A stretch of DNA of 6,581 nucleotides from an uncultured Dorea sp. Its GTDB lineage: Bacteria; Bacillota; Clostridia; Lachnospirales; Lachnospiraceae. The notes beneath the pieces were generated by a model. That model was not told the DNA's origin. It searched no databases and saw only the letters and a list, made by a program, of their open reading frames with translations. Within the stretch, counting starts at the first letter, position 1. The number at the start of each line of letters is the position of its first letter. The DNA lies in assembly GCA_910579925.1 (NCBI GenBank), contig CAJTVY010000084.1:1-6581 (forward strand), read 5' to 3'. The position numbers were made by a program, and so were the translations under genes. Positions 6,053 to 6,581 of the stretch are shown piece after piece.

Positions 6053-6196
6053 TGATTTGGCAGGTATTCGCTGCCCTTTATTCCTTTCAAATTCATTGAT
6101 TAATTCTGTCCATTTTCGTGTGTATTCTTTTGTAAATGCCGCTTTTTCTTTTGTTTTAAAAACATTCCTGCAAACTATTTTTGTATCATTTGCCAA
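6050..6196 (-). CDS. Small 48-residue element protein, TTG start, function unknown
   Basis: The protein starts ANDTKIVCRNVFKTKEKA after the initiator Met and continues with FTKEYTRKWTELINEFERN and a short basic tail (GQRIPAKS). It is rich in Lys and Glu, with a likely short strand at the start and one amphipathic helix at about 21-40; there is no signal peptide or membrane segment. TTG 6196 is the only workable start: a stop lies four codons upstream in frame, and GGTGAGGTG sits 5-8 bases before it, a good ribosome site. It is directly upstream of the recombinase on the same strand, and its stop overlaps the recombinase -35 box. Small basic proteins in this place can be excision-direction factors, but no similarity is recognised, so that is only a guess. 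Confidence 0.68.
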   Translation of the reverse strand: MANDTKIVCRNVFKTKEKAAFTKEYTRKWTELINEFERNKGQRIPAKS

Positions 6197-6271
6197 GTAA
6201 TCACCTCACCACAATATATTACAAAGTATGCAAAAATGCTTGTACGTTATGAAAGAAAATGTTGTTATCAT

Positions 6272-6499
6272 AAGCAATCAGACGGCTCTGGAAAGCTCCG
6301 CTGGATTTTCACCATTCCCATTCTGATGGGCGAACCGTGTCATACGGACGTATCATTATTCTGATATACAGGTCATGGCAGCGGCTTTTCCAAGAGCCGC
6401 CTACGGTTCACTGAAAATTGTCGCTCTGTAATGATTCCCCTTTCGGTCATGGCGTTTTCGTCCGTCGGCTCGCTGTATATCAAACGTATCTGATTGCTT
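6272..6499 (-). ncRNA. Structured non-coding block with terminal inverted repeats and crossing helices
   Basis: No convincing gene is found on either strand. The ends are an 11-bp perfect inverted repeat: AAGCAATCAGA (6272-6282) and TCTGATTGCTT (6489-6499). Inside are further perfect complementary pairs: 6362-6371 with 6473-6482 (10 bp), 6344-6350 with 6459-6465 (7 bp), 6332-6338 with 6403-6409 (7 bp), a GC-rich hairpin 6381-6386/6395-6400, and a hairpin 6317-6321/6326-6330. Three of these pairings cross one another, meaning a pseudoknot or alternative folds. The block looks more GC-rich than the flanking AT-rich DNA. I favour an RNA read from the minus strand because a boxA-like sequence precedes it there, but an origin-type DNA element or a MITE is also possible. 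Confidence 0.45.
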
Positions 6500-6504
6500 T
6501 ATTC

Positions 6505-6519
6505 AGTTGTCAAAGAACA
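6505..6519 (-). promoter_or_regulatory. boxA-like antitermination sequence
   Basis: On the minus strand TGTTCTTTGACAACT differs by one base from the boxA-type TGTTCTTTGAAAACT found in Firmicute rRNA leaders and spacers, where NusB and S10 bind. It lies 5 bases before the outer arm of the structured block. It could help transcription pass through the block towards the 48-codon gene and the recombinase. The match is by memory of the rRNA element, not by search. Confidence 0.35.
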
Positions 6520-6530
6520 GGTAAATCAAA

Positions 6531-6581
6531 TTACACTATCTCAACTTCAAATTTCAGAATCATTTCCATCATGGCGGCTCT
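6531..6581 (-). CDS. Possible C-terminal end of an unknown gene (edge fragment)
   Basis: On the minus strand an open frame enters from the right edge and reads RAAMMEMILKFEVEIV before a TAA. Sixteen codons are too few to identify anything, and the frame could be chance. It is listed because it lies on the same strand as the other element genes and ends just before the boxA-like site and the structured block. Confidence 0.25.
   Translation of the reverse strand, partial: RAAMMEMILKFEVEIV

Larger units (their letters stand above)
4314..6581. mobile_element. Left end of an integrated serine-recombinase element (partial)
   Basis: From the break in cotJC to the right edge the content changes to a large serine recombinase, a tiny conserved-looking gene and a structured non-coding block, with more AT-rich coding sequence than the left part. 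The recombinase reads towards the junction, a common layout at the end of such elements. No conjugation, phage or resistance genes are visible in this part, so I cannot say whether it is an integrative conjugative element, a mobilisable element or a prophage. The right end is outside the window. Confidence 0.82.

Noticed and set aside
6298..6330. Minus-strand GGGAATGGTGAAAATCC resembles part of a cobalamin riboswitch core.
   Set aside because: The B12 box and the other conserved parts are not found in the right order, and no cobalamin gene follows.
6373..6450. A 25-codon ATG frame on the minus strand within the structured block.
   Set aside because: It has no clear ribosome site, is very short, and lies across the helices; the structure explains the region better.
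6485..6513. A perfect TTGACA -35 box on the minus strand (6513-6508).
   Set aside because: The hexamer at 17 bases is GATACG, and no usable -10 box exists at 16-19 bases; the TTGACA is part of the boxA-like sequence.
6571..6578. ATGGCGGC at the right edge repeats cotJC bases 4305-4312 next to the junction.
   Set aside because: It lies on the chromosome side of the left junction, so it should not recur inside the far end. Eight bases can match by chance, and what follows does not read as CotJC.
1..6581. CRISPR arrays, tRNA or rRNA genes.
   Set aside because: No repeat-spacer pattern and no cloverleaf or rRNA signature was found; the only regular repeats are the mraZ operator units.

Overview
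The window looks like chromosomal DNA of a spore-forming anaerobic Firmicute, probably Lachnospiraceae-like (Clostridium cluster XIVa). This is inferred from gene content (an mraZ-rsmH cell-wall cluster, an FtsW-type SEDS protein, DegV, a cotJABC spore-coat operon), from strong AGGAGG-type ribosome sites, and from low-to-moderate GC. The right third is visibly more AT-rich in its coding part and is a mobile element.

Left part (1-3246), all on the minus strand. Reading in the direction of transcription: a basic-tailed FtsW/RodA-family protein with its own consensus promoter, then a DegV-family lipid-binding protein, a small single-pass membrane protein, a terminator, and then mraZ followed by the first codons of rsmH, which runs off the left edge. 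The mraZ promoter is overlapped by a 10-bp-periodic array of GTGG repeats, the expected operator of MraZ itself.

Middle part (3247-4316), plus strand: cotJA, cotJB and cotJC, tightly packed behind a sigma-E-like -10 box. CotJA and CotJB look whole. CotJC matches its family up to about residue 135 and then ends after five unrelated residues. The lost part should carry the second half of the dimanganese site.

Right part (about 4314-6581): one end of an integrated element that splits cotJC. It carries a complete 522-residue large serine recombinase reading towards the junction, a 48-residue TTG-started protein just upstream of it, and a roughly 230-nt non-coding block bounded by 11-bp inverted repeats. 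That block contains several long complementary segments, some crossing like a pseudoknot, and is preceded by a boxA-like sequence on the minus strand. The far end of the element and the missing 3' part of cotJC are not in the window.

The most interesting idea is that this is a skin-like arrangement: a sporulation (mother-cell) gene interrupted by a serine-recombinase element that could excise and restore cotJC during sporulation. The interruption is seen directly by comparison with the remembered family sequence; regulated excision is a hypothesis.
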